This document shows positions 12,330-23,701 of a DNA stretch of 64,000 nt, piece after piece. This DNA is from Acanthochromis polyacanthus. Taxonomy: Eukaryota > Chordata > Actinopteri > Pomacentridae. The translations under genes and the position numbers were made by a program. Positions within the stretch are counted from its first letter, which is position 1. Each line of letters starts with the position of its first letter. The notes below the pieces were generated by a model, which did no database searches, was not told the origin of the DNA, and saw only the letters and a program-made list of their open reading frames with translations. The DNA lies in assembly GCF_021347895.1 (NCBI RefSeq), contig NC_067123.1, positions 2,124,149 through 2,188,148 on the forward strand, in the 5' to 3' direction.

Positions 12330-13436
12330 CAGTGAACCCTCACTATAATGCGTTTCACCTTTCACGGCTTCGCTGTTTCACAGATTTTTTTAGTGCATTG
12401 TGTTCTGCATCCTGATTGGCTAAGGGACTGACCAACGTGAACAGTCTCCATGCCTCGTCTCCTCTGCCATACAGGCCAGCGCTGCCTGGTGTGGAACGCT
12501 GGATCATTTCTCTCCTTGGTCTCCATGTAGTGAGACACCCTGAAAGACGGAGCCGCCTTATTCTTTTCCCCCACCGTCAACCGGACAGTGGAAGTGGTCC
12601 CCAGCCGTCTCTGGCCACCGCAGCCGCGCTCCCCTAACCTTGCCAGCAAGTTGATTTCTCACGATATTTGTGAGTTCACAAATCTCTCAAGAAACCATCT
12701 TGTACCGCTCCCACTTTCACTGTTCGGACAGAGCCAAGTTGGTTCGGGCCAATCACGCAGCAGTATTCATGTGTGGGGCGGGATATCCGGGTGTGAAGAC
12801 GACACCAAGCGCCAGTAGATCAAAACAAACACGGCAACGGAGGACAACGATCGTGTAGATGCTGCTATTAAGTCAGTTTTAGCTGAATCTCCTATCGCTT
12901 CTTTGAAGGAAGAACAACGAGAGGCGCTTTGCGCATTTCTGGATGGTAAAGATGTTTGTGCTTTTTTACCTACGGGTTTTGGTCAGAGTTTAATCTACCA
13001 ATTGGCTCCGCTCGTTGTGAAGATCCCGCGATTGGCTAAAAACAAACCTGTCAGAGGCGGGACATACTGTTGCATTGTCCAATCCGTGCCTCTTTCCTCC
13101 GAACGGATTTACATGGAGCGGTTCCAGATTGATATTGTGGAGTATTATCAAGTACTACACAATTATTAATCTGGCTATTGCCAGGTTAGCGCTCCCCAGG
13201 AGAAGAGCACCTGCGCGAGCCTTCCCCACCCCCGACTGCTCCAGTTGATTCAGCCGCCCGCTCTCTGAGGCAAGAGTACCGCCACGGCGTCCACCTGGCT
13301 GCAGCTGCAGCTGCAGCGCTCCCCCAAGTGCAGTATTGTATAATAACTGTAAAAAATAAAGCTGACTACTTCACGGGTTTCGCCTATCGCGGGTTCTTTT
13401 TGGAACGTAACCCCCGCGATAAATGACGGTTCACTG
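12330..13436. mobile_element. Tigger/pogo-like element, non-autonomous
   Basis: A 1107-bp element with ends cagtgaaccctcactataa and its imperfect inverse ending ggttcactg, flanked by TA on both sides (12328-12329 and 13437-13438). Its subterminal stretch (cacctttcacggcttcgctg) is typical of vertebrate Tigger/pogo elements. It encodes no recognisable transposase. Instead its interior holds a RecQ-like helicase fragment. The precise empty site is visible in the surrounding repeat. Confidence 0.85.
12819..13169 (+). pseudogene. RecQ-like DNA helicase N-terminal fragment inside the Tigger-like element
   Basis: The open plus-strand frame contains LKEEQREALCAFLDGKDV followed by LPTGFGQSLIYQLAPLV. 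This matches the Q-motif/Walker A start of RecQ-family DEAD/H helicases, which unwind DNA 3'-5' using ATP. In the family the Walker A is GxGKS; here the ATP-binding Lys is Gln. After about residue VVK the similarity fades, as if an exon border was passed, and the frame ends at 13169. No helicase motifs II-VI follow. It looks like a captured first exon, not a working enzyme. There is no in-frame ATG near the start. Confidence 0.7.
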
Positions 13437-13787
13437 TATTGCTTTTTAATTTCATTTTTGAGTCAAATAGTGCAGTCATGACTCTGAAATGCAAAAGCAT
13501 TTCTGCTAATGCTTTTGCATTTTCGAATTTGACATTTCAAATTGAATTTTGTTACCTTTTTGCTGGTGAACGTTTTGAAAATTAAATGTCAAATGTGATT
13601 TGCTTTTGCTTTTTAATTTAGTCAGAATGAGCAGTGTTGAAGAAGAAAATTAAATTGCATTTTGGAATATTGCTTTTTAATTTCATTTTTGAGTCAAATA
13701 GTGCAGCCATGACTTTGAAATGCAAAAGCATTTCTGCTAATGCTTTTGAATTTGAGTTATGAGTCACATTCGCTTCCATAGAAAACG
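13437..13787. repeat. AT-rich interspersed repeat, right part
   Basis: Contains two direct copies of a roughly 80-bp unit with gagtcaaatagtgcag and atgcaaaagcatttctgctaa, at about 13438-13520 and 13670-13755. Non-coding. Confidence 0.7.
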
Positions 13788-14208
13788 GGACTGAAGTGGC
13801 TAAAACGAAAACTAAACAGAGACAAACGACAGGGCTACAAAAGGTACTTTCACACGGGAATCAAATGACTAAGGCGAGAGCAACCTGGAGTCCCAACAAC
13901 AGAGTCAAACAGGGTAAATACAAAAGGGGAAGAAAAGCGAAGTAGTCCATAAAACAGATGTAATCCAGAGGGTAGGGAAAACGGGGAGCGGAGTCTGAAG
14001 CAAGGTGTGTGTCCAACAATGAGCCAGCGAAGAACTGAGCGAAAGGCAGGGCTTAAATCGCAGAGGGGAGGACCAGGTGAATGGAATTGAACTGATTACA
14101 TCAGCTGACAGTAATCAGAGGACCGGGTGCAGCAGACAGGGGGAGCCAGAGAAACAAGACAAGGAAAAAATGGGAAAAGGAACAAAAAGGCAGCAACTGG
14201 GGCAGAAT
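13788..14208. mobile_element. Terminal segment of the TG...CA element (copy 1)
   Basis: Its left 110 bases match 34643-34757 and its right 45 bases, ending ggggcagaatcctgaca, match 37442-37485. It is therefore the end portion of the same repeat family as 34554-37485, lacking that copy's tandem-repeat body. Read on the minus strand it starts TGTCAGGATT like an LTR and contains a TATA-like gatttaag. Class uncertain (LTR-type by ends). Confidence 0.55.
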
Positions 14209-14633
14209 CCTGACAGATTTGTCCCGATGCTCTGTGGTGTATCTGAGGACAACATCACAACTGTGGATGCTGCACAACTCTCCCTCTTCTTTCACAAAGG
14301 AAAAGATTTTCACCACATTCCACCAAGTAGTGATGCACTCCATCAGCACCTCCTTCAAATAGCTTATCAGATAAGAAAAACTTGTTTAGAGACATGATAT
14401 AAATATGGCTAAGAATAATGGAGGGCCTTGGTATCATGAATTATGTCTCTCTTTAGAGTGGACATGTATGGCGCAAGGCACTCGTCCAACACCATGTGAC
14501 AATTTTGCCGTCTCTATGGGGATGGCAGCAGGGTTCCCCAGACTCTCCACCAACTCCTGTCTACACTACAACTGTCACTATTTCAAAGGATTTGCCAGAT
14601 CTTGTCATGTGCAAGTTTAAGACTGGCTGTAAG
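14209..14633. other. Duplicated host segment, left part (copy 1)
   Basis: Beginning gatttgtcccgatgctctg, this matches 37486-37878 base for base apart from scattered changes and a deletion in the second copy. It is interrupted at 14634 by a hAT element and resumes at 15308. Frames are short; no gene recognised. Confidence 0.75.
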
Positions 14634-15307
14634 TAGGGCTGGGCGATATAGCCAAAAAATTAAATCTCGATTTTTTTTGGCTTGAAATCCGATAAACAAT
14701 TTTTTTCTGTGTAAAGGAAGACAATTAAAATAGTATCTTTTATTGAATGCCAAAACGTCAGCATTTAAGTGTATAGGCAATATAGTTATTACTCTTGGAG
14801 CTGGCCTCGGTGCATGTAAGGCGACGCCTGACACATTGCTCCCACTCTGCCGGGTGCTTCTGCTTGAGGTGCTGAAAGAGATTTGTTGTGCTACTTCCCT
14901 TCGTTTTCCTCGTCTTTTTATAAAATCTGCACAACACCTCGGTCTGTTCCGTGTCCGACCTCGCATATCCAAACCAAGTCCATACTACTGAAGTCACGGT
15001 ACCCTTTTTTTTGCACAATATCATCCTCATTTTCTTCTCCTTTCTCCATCTCCATCTCTCATGCGTATCCCTGTTGTATCTGTTTGTGTGTTCTTCGTCT
15101 ATTGCTCAATTGTAAGAGAATGTTGACTGTAGACTGTGCTACAGCACCAGTCCTCCTGGTATGGCCACTGTGTGTATTACACGCATCGGGTAAAAATAGC
15201 GGAGGGACATTAACATTAAACTCGATGTTGAGATTAAATTTTTTACACATCGATTGAAAAAATAAAATCGAATTAATCAAATTAATTCGATATATCGCCC
15301 AGCTCTA
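14634..15307 (-). mobile_element. Small BED-finger hAT element
   Basis: A 674-bp element with TIRs tagggctgggcgatata and its inverse tatatcgcccagctcta, flanked by 8-bp duplications gctgtaag (14626-14633) and actgtaag (15308-15315; one mismatch). The second copy of the surrounding segment at 37870 lacks it, so the insertion followed the duplication or was lost there. Only the N-terminal BED part of the transposase remains. Confidence 0.9.
14758..15030 (-). pseudogene. hAT/ZBED transposase N-terminal (BED finger) fragment
   Basis: The minus-strand frame includes SVVWTWFGY, a Cys-containing LCRFYKK, and NLFQHLKQKHP, in BED-finger order: aromatic start, Cys pair, then His pair. The second zinc Cys of the pair appears as Tyr, so zinc binding should be lost. 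No catalytic domain follows before the element ends. BED fingers bind DNA in hAT transposases and ZBED proteins. Confidence 0.75.
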
Positions 15308-15477
15308 ACTGTAAGGCACCTTGCAAATGCTGCAGGCAGAGGCTGCTTTGCATGTCTTTCTGTACATGTCATGGCTCATGCTCCCACCGTTGTGCAGACA
15401 TCTAAATAGACAATCATCTTTGTGATGTATTTACATCAAGCTATTGGTCTTCATCACTAAAAAATTGTAGGTATGGC
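15308..15477. other. Duplicated host segment, right part (copy 1)
   Basis: Continues the match to 37879-38050. It ends in ggtatggc, the 8-bp target site of the next insertion. No gene recognised. Confidence 0.7.
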
Positions 15478-17762
15478 CACTGTTCCCTCTAAGCTGCGCG
15501 CATGCGCAATTGCGCACTGCTGACATGGTCTCAGCGCACAGAAAATCTGCGCTGCGCACAAAAAAAATCCAACCTAAATTGAAAATAAAATACATAATTT
15601 ATTCGGTGCTATTTTTCAATGTGAGTCAGTGAGTGACCGGTGACTGACTGCTCCAGTCAATAATGTGATTCACATACGTATTTACACAGCTAATCAATGT
15701 CATTTACAGGCGTCCTTATGTGCAGCCACCTTAGCTGCTAAAGCTCGCAGTCATATCTAGTCTTCTATATATATCTATGCTTCTCTGTGTGTGTCCGGTC
15801 CTATGGTCCTGTCGCAGGTTGCCTGGTGACAGACGCTGCTGTGCACTGCTCCGCGTGTTTAGAAATGTCTACACCCATAACTCCACCACGTCCAAAGATG
15901 CAGAAACGTTTGCAATGTACAGACGTGAGTGGGAAGACTCAAACCCCTGGCAATAGGTACAAGAAAAACTGTGTTTTCTGTTGCTCATGGACTGACTGAA
16001 GTAAAGCAGCATCAGGAGAAAAACATTTAAGAAACATGAGAACAGAGAGGACCCAACCAGCAGGTCACAGTTTATCATCCCCAATCATCTCCTGAAGTCC
16101 ATATGGTAAGGGACATCATGGTGAGATCAGCTGGATCTCCTACAGTATATGTTTGTCAATTTACCAGAGGATGATTATAATCATGCTGATGTGGCCGTAG
16201 ACTCTACAGGATTTTAGTGACTCAATAAACTCCTACGTTTTATTTAAATGCTTTTTAGTTTTCAATAAGCATTTATTGACAGACTGTATGTGATCAATAA
16301 ATGGCCTTTGCCTATCTAAAGAAAAACCCACTCAGAACCCTGATATAACAGTACTAAATAAATAAATACATGCATACACAAATAAATAAGTTAATACATT
16401 AACTGTGTTCGGATAAGATTTAGATACAGATGAAAAAATATCTGTAGAGATTTTCTTTGTCCAGTATTCTGCATTCAGTGTTTATGTTTTGCAGAATCCA
16501 GTATTACACACTGGTTGGTCATTACATTTTATTAGTTTGGTTTCACTGTTTAAAATGATGCCACTTCTTTTCAGACAGAACCTGTGATCATAAAAAAATA
16601 CAGATTTTTTAGTTCCATGTTAGTAAAGCACTTAAAGCTCAAAGTATGGCTAAATGCTCTTTTCTAAATTAAATAAACCACTCCTTGAGTGGTTGTGGCC
16701 CCGAGTTCAGTAAAGTTGGAAAGATGTTCACAGATTCAAACTTCCAGCTTCAATAACTCATTAGATATACGTTGTCAAAACATAAACGATGCCTCTTTCC
16801 CATCATTGTAAAGCAGACAATGTGCTACAAACCCGGTTTTATCTACAGTAGCTGTCTTTCAAGCTGCAGAAATAAAACGGGTGTCTATGGAGTGAACAGG
16901 AACGGTCTGCAACAGCAAAGAGAGACAAAAATATTCAATAACTTCACTCTCATACATTGTAGTGTCACCAGAATCACTGCAGCCTTCAACTGACTCCTCC
17001 TGACAAAGTGTTTTAACAGAAATGTAAATGCTGCAATTTGATTCTTTTAATAAACCATGTAACTTGGATGGATGCGATGCTGGCGTGACCACAGTGCGAT
17101 CGATAGATCGATAGATATAACTTTACTGATCCCTTTGGAAAATTCCTCAGGGAAATTGTGATTCCAGTTACAGCATAGCACCAAACAGTACAAGATAAAA
17201 TACAGAAAAGAAAGGAACGCCCAAAATAGATTAAAATTAGTGCAAAAATAAGTACAATCAAAAATCTGTATATAAATAGAAAACGAAAATGAAAAGTACG
17301 AATTAAAAATTAATGGTATGTGTTATTGCAACTCTCCCTTGCATTCCACATATCCTGCTGAGCATTATAATGCACAGTGTCAACCACCCCCATCCCCTCT
17401 TCTCCCTGTACCCCTCCCCCTCCCACTGAGTGCAGAGTTGTACAGTTTGATGGCTCGGGGGATAAAGGAGTCCTTAAAACGGTTGGTAATGCAATTGGGG
17501 AGAAGCAGCCTATCACTGATCAGGCTTCTCTGTGCCCTGATGACCGTATGCAGAGGGTGGCTACCATCATCCATGATGGCAAGTAGTTTGTTCAAAGTTC
17601 TCCTCTCTGCCACTGTCACCAGGGAATCCAGCTTCATGCCAACAACAGAGCCAGCTCGCCTGATCAGCTTCTCCAACCCCGATGGTGCTCACAGTGGTCC
17701 AAGGGACCACTCAGGGAGTTTGTGTGTTTGCTCAGACTCATGAAAAATTAGAGGGTACATTG
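15478..17762. mobile_element. hAT-like element with degenerate interior
   Basis: A 2285-bp insertion with ends cactgttccctctaa and ttagagggtacattg (13 of 15 inverse matches), flanked by the exact 8-bp duplication ggtatggc (15470-15477 and 17763-17770). The empty site is seen at 38043-38050. An 8-bp duplication with CA...TG-type ends fits hAT. The start is rich in tgcgcgcatgcgcaattgcgc. No transposase domain is readable; the right third is a LINE 3' end. Confidence 0.8.
17096..17720 (-). pseudogene. Jockey/Rex-like LINE 3' end nested in the hAT-like element
   Basis: The minus-strand frame at 17380-17676 reads KLIRRAGSVVGMKLDSL, followed by ERRTLNKLLAIMDD and FIPRAIKLYNSALS. This is the C-terminal tail typical of fish Jockey-group (Rex-like) non-LTR retrotransposons. 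The 3' UTR follows to the left and ends in a (gata)-type microsatellite at about 17100. The RT and endonuclease domains are absent (5' truncated). Confidence 0.7.
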
Positions 17763-17811
17763 GGTATGGCATTGCCTATTTCCAAAATGTGAACATACGC
17801 TCATGGAAATA

Positions 17812-19442
17812 CAGCGCCTTGTGAAAGTATTCGGCCCCCTTGAACTTTTCAACCTTTCGCCACATTTCAGGCTTCAAACATAAAGATATAAAATTGTAAT
17901 TTTTTTGTCAAGAATCAACAACAAGTGGGACACAATCGTGAAGTGGAACGAAATTTATTGGATATTTTAAACTTTTTTTTCAAATAAAAACCTGAAAAGT
18001 GGGGCGTCCAATATTATTCGGCCCCCTTGCATTAATACTTTGTAGCGCCACCTTTTGCTGCAATTACAGCTGCAAGTCTCTTGGGGTATGTCTCTATCAG
18101 TTTTGCACATCCAGAGACTGAAATTCTTGCCCATTCTTCCTTGCAAAACAGCTGGAGCTCAGTGAGGTTGGATGGAGAGCGTTTGTGAACAGCAGTCTTC
18201 AGCTCTGCCCACAGATTCTGGATTGGATTCAGGTCTGGACTTTGACTTGGCCATTCTAACACCTGGATACGTTTATTTGTGAACCATTCCATTGTAGATT
18301 TGGCTTTATGTTTTGGATCATTGTCCTGTTGGAAGATAAATCTCCGTCCCAGTCTCAGGTCTTTTGCAGACTCCAACAGGTTTTCTTCCAGAATAGTCCT
18401 GTATTTGGCTCCATTCATCTTCCCATCAATTTTAACCATCTTCCCTGTCCCTGCTGAAGAAAAGCAGGCCCAAACCATGAGGCTGCCACCACCATGTTTG
18501 ACAGTGGGGATGGTGTGTTCAGGGTGATGAGCTGTGTTGCTTTTACGCCAAACATATGGTTTTGCATTGTGGCCAAAAAGTTGGATTTTGGTTTCATCTG
18601 ACCAGAGCACCTTCTTCCACATGTTTGGTGTGTCTCCCAGGTGGCTTGTGGCAAACTTCAAACCAGACTTTTTATGAATATCTTTGAGAAATGGCTTTCT
18701 TCTTGCCACTCTTCCATAAAGGCCAGATTTGTGCAGTGTACGACTGATTGTTGTCCTATGGACAGACTCTCCCACCTCAGCTGTAGATCTCTGCAGTTCA
18801 TCCAGAGTGATCATGGGCCTCTTGGCTGCATCTCTGATCAGTCTTCTCCTTGTTCCAGGTGAAAGTTTAGAGGGACGGCCGGGTCTTGGTAGATTTGCAG
18901 TGGTCTGATACTCCTTCCATTTCAATACGATTGCTTGCACAGTGCTCCTTGAGATGTTTAAAGCTTGGGAAATCTTTTTGTATCCAAATCCGGCTTTAAA
19001 CTTCTCCACAACAGTATCTGGGACCTGCCTGGTGTGTTCCTTGGTCTTCATGATGCTCTCTGCACTTTAAACAGAACCCTGAGACTATCACAGAGCAGGT
19101 GCATTTATACGGAGACTTGATTACACACAGGTGGATTCTATTTATCATCATCAGTCATTTAGGACAACATTGGATCATTCAGAGATCCTCACTGAACTTC
19201 TGGAGTGAGTTTGCTGCACTGAAAGTAAAGGGGCCCAATAATATTACACGCCCCACTTTTCAGGTTTTTATTTGTTAAAAAAGTATAAAATATCCAATAA
19301 ATTTCATTCCACTTCACAATAGTGTCCCAATTGTTGTTGATTCTTGACAAAAAATTAAAATTTTATATCTTTATGTTTGAAGCCTGAAATGTGGCGAAAG
19401 GTTGAAAAGTTCAAGGGGGCCGAATACTTTCACAAGGCACTG
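17812..19442 (-). mobile_element. Tc1-like transposon, family 2
   Basis: A 1631-bp element with about 200-bp terminal inverted repeats starting cagcgccttgtgaaagtatt, flanked by TA (17810-17811, 19443-19444). The left flank is the terminus of a third Tc1 family and the right flank is LINE, so this element sits exactly at the junction between the two large duplicated segments. Confidence 0.95.
18032..19051 (-). CDS. Tc1 transposase, family 2, full length but DDQ
   Basis: Uninterrupted 339-residue transposase. An N-terminal paired-like helix-turn-helix (about 10-50), a GRPSKLS linker and a second HTH (about 65-115) are followed by the DDE catalytic domain. Catalytic Asp residues are in WSDETKIQLF and [11 protein letters not shown]. 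The third acidic residue, normally Glu in NPIENLW, is Gln here (codon at 18218-18220 on the minus strand reads CAG instead of GAG). Tc1 enzymes bind TIRs and move DNA by cut-and-paste into TA. With DDQ this copy is probably catalytically dead despite its open frame, though it could still bind TIRs. Confidence 0.9.
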   Translation of the reverse strand: MKTKEHTRQVPDTVVEKFKAGFGYKKISQALNISRSTVQAIVLKWKEYQTTANLPRPGRPSKLSPGTRRRLIRDAAKRPMITLDELQRSTAEVGESVHRTTISRTLHKSGLYGRVARRKPFLKDIHKKSGLKFATSHLGDTPNMWKKVLWSDETKIQLFGHNAKPYVWRKSNTAHHPEHTIPTVKHGGGSLMVWACFSSAGTGKMVKIDGKMNGAKYRTILEENLLESAKDLRLGRRFIFQQDNDPKHKAKSTMEWFTNKRIQVLEWPSQSPDLNPIQNLWAELKTAVHKRSPSNLTELQLFCKEEWARISVSGCAKLIETYPKRLAAVIAAKGGATKY

Positions 19443-19444
19443 TA

Positions 19445-20434
19445 TGTAAGTGGTTTTGTAATTGCCTCTCCTACATATTTGACGGTCCTCATATCTATAC
19501 CATTATGATCTTGTGATGTTTTGTTACTACAAGCTTTGATAATCTTCAACAACTCAGTCTCATCCGTGGGAGTAAGAAACATGGGTTTGGGATTAGTCTC
19601 TATAAAATTCTCAAGTGGCTCATTTACCATTTCAATTTTCTCGGCTAATTCTGGGCCAATATTCACAAAAAATTGGTTAAGTCTATCCACAATTTCTTTC
19701 TTGTCACTGATTGCCTGACTGTTATCAATCAAATACTCTGGATAACCTGAGCTGTTAGAACTGCTTCCCATAACAGTATTCAACACCTTCCACATACCCT
19801 GAATGTTATTTTTCTTGCTGTTGAGTAATTTAGTAAAATAGTCTTTTTTTTTCCTATCTCTTTGAATATTAGTTAATTTATTCTTGTATTTTTTATATTT
19901 TTGTTCAGTTTATGTGGTCTCATACTTAAGAAATTGTTTATATAAATAATTTTTCTTTTCACAAGCGTTTGCTAATCCTTTTGTAATCCATGGTGTACTT
20001 AGGTCATTTCCCCCCCAACATTTTCTCACTGGACAATGCTTGTCATAAAGTGAAATGAATATATTCATAAACAAATTATAGGCTACATCAACATCTAATT
20101 CTTCACATATAGCCTCCCAGTCATGAGAAAGTAAATTCCTTGTAAAATCTTTTAGTGCCCGCTCAGATTTCAGCCTGGTAATCTCTCTACCCACTCTCTG
20201 AATAAATTAATGTCTGATCCTGGAGTTCTGTATATACAACTTACTAGTATAGTCTTCCTTGCTTGCAACACAATTTCCACAGTTATGAATTCAAACAAAT
20301 CTTCCACCGCTAGCGTCATATCTTCTAGGATTTTACAACTAATATTTTTATCAATATATAAAGCCACACCCCCTCCTGTCTTCTCTTGTCTATTTTTATA
20401 AAACATTTCATAGTCATTCATTTTAAAGTCAAAG
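19445..20434 (-). pseudogene. L2/Jockey-like LINE fragment (copy 2)
   Basis: Same LINE as 4043-4790 but extending about 550 bases further downstream, into the linker between endonuclease and RT (frame at 19445-19795 with NGIDMRTVKYVG). About 350 bp of endonuclease is deleted at 20176, so the GDFN-type and SDH motifs are lost. It reads through the site (TA 19996-19997) where the Tc1 element abuts in copy 1. Confidence 0.85.
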
Positions 20435-20775
20435 CCTCTTTATTCATCTTTGTTCGCTGGAACCCACAACACAACCGGCTGCTCCTTACCTCCCGGAACC
20501 TCCTAGAACACCACCGGTGAGACGTCCTCCTCTACCCGGCCAAACCTAACACCTCGGCCCCCGGTTCATCAGAGCCTGACGTTCCGCCTCCTCCGAACCC
20601 CTCGCCACCCGCTGGGCACCTAGCCCCCCACTACATCAGCCGCTCCCTGCTCCTGCACCCTGGTTTCCCCCCACCGAGCCACTATTCACCCCCTTTACAA
20701 TAAAACTCCTCAGTTCCACCGGCCTTGATAGTGTGGCTTTCTGTTAGGATCCGCCTTCTGAGATCGTGACAGCCA
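20435..20775. repeat. GC-rich unclassified block (copy 2)
   Basis: Near-identical to 4795-5135, in the same order relative to the LINE and hAT relic. It supports the large segmental duplication. Confidence 0.6.
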
Positions 20776-20965
20776 GGGCCTATTTCCTTTACATTTGATA
20801 CTGCTGCTATTTCACAGATGGTTTTACTGAAATGATCCTGCACTTGACGTTAAATATGTTAAAACATGTTGAAATATGTTTTACATTCATTACATAATAA
20901 AGACTATGTGGTCTAATTTGGAATGGGCTTCTTTTGAATAGTCTTCAGGTTCTCACAGTACTTAC

Positions 20966-22133
20966 TAGGGGTGTAACGGTACACGTATTCGTACCGAACT
21001 GTTCGGTAAAGAGGTGTACCGCCGTCCGAATATTTTAGGACTATTAAGAATATACACAATACACAAATATACACAAACCTAAAACTTCGTAGTGCCCACA
21101 GCTGCGGTGGACCTTCTCCGGCTCACAGTCGCGCAGTATTGCGGAACTAAAAACAAGTAGGAGTTTCCAGGGAACCACAGCATGTGACAGATCGTTTATT
21201 CTCCTGCCGGTGTTGTGCTGAGTTGTGCCTGCCCGCCAAGATCTGCATGCAGGTCGGGGAAGCGCACCCGCTCCGCTAAAACGGAAACTATGAGACACCA
21301 AACGGTTTTTTACGGCACAGTAGTTCTTGATAATGAAAAGACACTGCATGAAAGCTTGGACCTACACGCAGAGCTCGACGGGCAGGCATGATTTGGCACA
21401 ACACCGGTGCTTCATGGCTAATGCTAGCAACAACGAGAACAAGCTGGAGCTGGAAGACGCTCCGGCGTCATTAAAATCACCTGTTTGGGATCACTTCGGT
21501 TTCCCAGTGAAGAAAAAGTAGATAAACAAGTGGACAAGATGAAAGCCGTATGCCGACACTGTGAAGCGGTCCTCAGCTGCATCCAGCAACACATCAAACT
21601 TAAGACACACATTAGAAAAAGCTCCATCCAAGCGTAGCTATCCCCGCTGCTAGGAAAAAACAGAGAACTGTACAAACGATGCTCCCAACATCATTTCATC
21701 AAACCCAGCCTTGCAATTCAGAACGGTCTAAAGCAATAACCATGTTCATGGTGTTTTCATAGCAGCAGATCTACGGCCATGCTCTGTTGTTGAGAACTGA
21801 GGTTTTAAACCTCTGATGAAGGTCAGCTTACAGTAACTTTACATTATTGCTGTGCTCTTTGCTACAGATAAATGACCAGATTGTGTATTTTTTTAGCCTA
21901 CTAGTATATTTATGCTGTAAACAAGAGCCTAACTAAATAGTATTGTTTTTAAAAAAAGCAATCACATGAAAATATATTTCCTATTTTAGGTGATAGAGCC
22001 CCGTTATGAAGTTCCTTCTCATCCACATTTCAGCAGAAAGTTATACATACATGAATATCAACATCCGTAATATCAGTTATCGGCGATATCAGAAACATTA
22101 ATATTGGTATCGGCCAGAAATTTTAATATCGGG
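20966..22133 (+). mobile_element. BED-finger hAT relic (copy 2)
   Basis: Duplicate of 5327-6480 with the same broken BED-finger frames (SLKSPVWDHFGF at about 21464-21500). Its right edge is cut by the LTR that begins at 22138, whereas in copy 1 it runs straight into the zinc-finger 3' region. Confidence 0.75.
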
Positions 22134-22137
22134 CATC

Positions 22138-23229
22138 TGTGGGAATATGGCCTTTTATTTATTGTGATTACCTTTATTTGCATGGTTATCTGGTGTGTGG
22201 TTTCTTTATATTTTGCTGTGAAATTATTGCTTGATTTCTGTTAGTTTGCCAAATTGCATGTTTTGCGGTGGTGTTTTCTTTGTATATTCTTTTTGTTTTT
22301 TAATTGAGTTCAGGTCACCCCACTACCTGCAGCTGTGTACCAGGAACAGACTGTGGACATTGGCTGAGTGCACCTGCTGCCAATCAGTTGATTACGCAGG
22401 ACAGCATCTGGGGCAGTGGCAGCAAACAAAAGAGATGATCAACGGCAAACAGAGAGGCAGCACGGCGAGAGCCGGCAGGAAGCAGACAGAGCAGAGGAAC
22501 AGGCAGTACTGGGCGGCAGAACGATAGATAACCGGGCAAGAGCGGCGGTGTATGACGAGCACCAGGGCGGACTACTAGGCTGAAACAAGGGCGCACAGCA
22601 CCAGCACAGAGACAGGACGACCGAAGAGCGAGAGAGAGACGCACGGCAGCCGTAAAGTGGGGCCAGGTCTGGAACGCACGGCAGTGCTCAACGCGTGTTT
22701 GCGGCATACTGGGCGGCTCAGATATCGCCGCCCAGACCCGGTGAGTCGCCACACACGGGAGGGAGACGTGTGGGTCCTGTTATTACTTCCCCCACGGGCA
22801 GATCCTCTCTTTCTCCCAGGCTCCAGAGCCTGCGTGATCGCAAGACGCAGCACCGTGGCCCCTGAGGACTGGAGAAGCTCCCCGTCAACCCTCGTCAAAG
22901 AAAAGGCCCCGCATGACGAGTCCAGTGGTCACCCATTCCGTAGTGACTTGATTTTAAGAATTTTTAGCTTCTTAACTTTTTATTGGTATTTTTTGATTGT
23001 TATTCTTAAATGTTATTTTTTAGGTGAATAAATTTATTGGAATGAAAATAATTGTTTTACCCTCTGTTGTTATGCACTGCTCACCTCTGGGTTAAGAACC
23101 TCTTTTAAAACGGGTCCTAGTCCCTTACTAGGTGGCGTTGTCAGTTTTAATCATTGTAATCCAAACTATCCAACTTAATTCTATTTTAAAGGCTTCAATC
23201 TGAGAGACATACCCCACTCGGCCGTGACA
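22138..23229 (+). mobile_element. Ty3/gypsy LTR, now solo-like (left)
   Basis: A 1092-bp LTR with ends tgtgggaata...gtgaca, flanked by CATC on both sides (22134-22137, 23230-23233). It matches the LTR at 30116-31210 with only about six differences that I can see (three of them 1-bp indels). No primer-binding site follows; zinc-finger gene B's 3' region does. AATAAA-type signals are near 23027. Open frames within it are shared by both LTRs simply because the LTRs are near-identical. Confidence 0.9.
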
Positions 23230-23701
23230 CATCACTAGTATCAACTTATGGAAGTTGCCACCTTTGTAACCCATGACTTTATGACCACTGCAAAATAAAA
23301 GAGGGAAAAAAAGAGAGCAACTGTCTGATTTATGAGTGGAGTCCTGCTCAAACTCTGGGTACGTGAAACAGCCTTTATCAAGTGCAGAAACTGCACACAA
23401 ACTCTAAGAACAAACTATCAGTGATAATCACCCGTCATTGAAAGTGGGAGAGCACTTGACACTCACAGACGTGAGGCCAGCAAGAAACTGACCAGTTAAG
23501 CTGGGTTTATATTGGCTAAATATCCAACATCCCAGTAGAAGATTTAACACTGATGTCATATCTTTTCAACATTATGTGGTGAGAACAAGTTTGTGCTGAT
23601 GCTGATCACGTCACAATTCTCAATCTTACCTACATCTCCAGATTAACTTGGACCAAATTTCTGTGTCAAGACTGGCCACAGTTGTTCAAAACAGTATCTC
23701 A
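23230..23701 (-). other. 3' untranslated/flanking region of zinc-finger gene B
   Basis: Same sequence as behind genes A and C. It lies directly against the LTR's CATC target duplication. Confidence 0.7.

Noticed and set aside
22231..23031. Open frames of about 100-125 codons shared by both LTRs (also 30364-30990), as possible accessory genes
   Set aside because: They are conserved only because the LTRs are near-identical copies; frames occur on both strands and have no recognisable domain.
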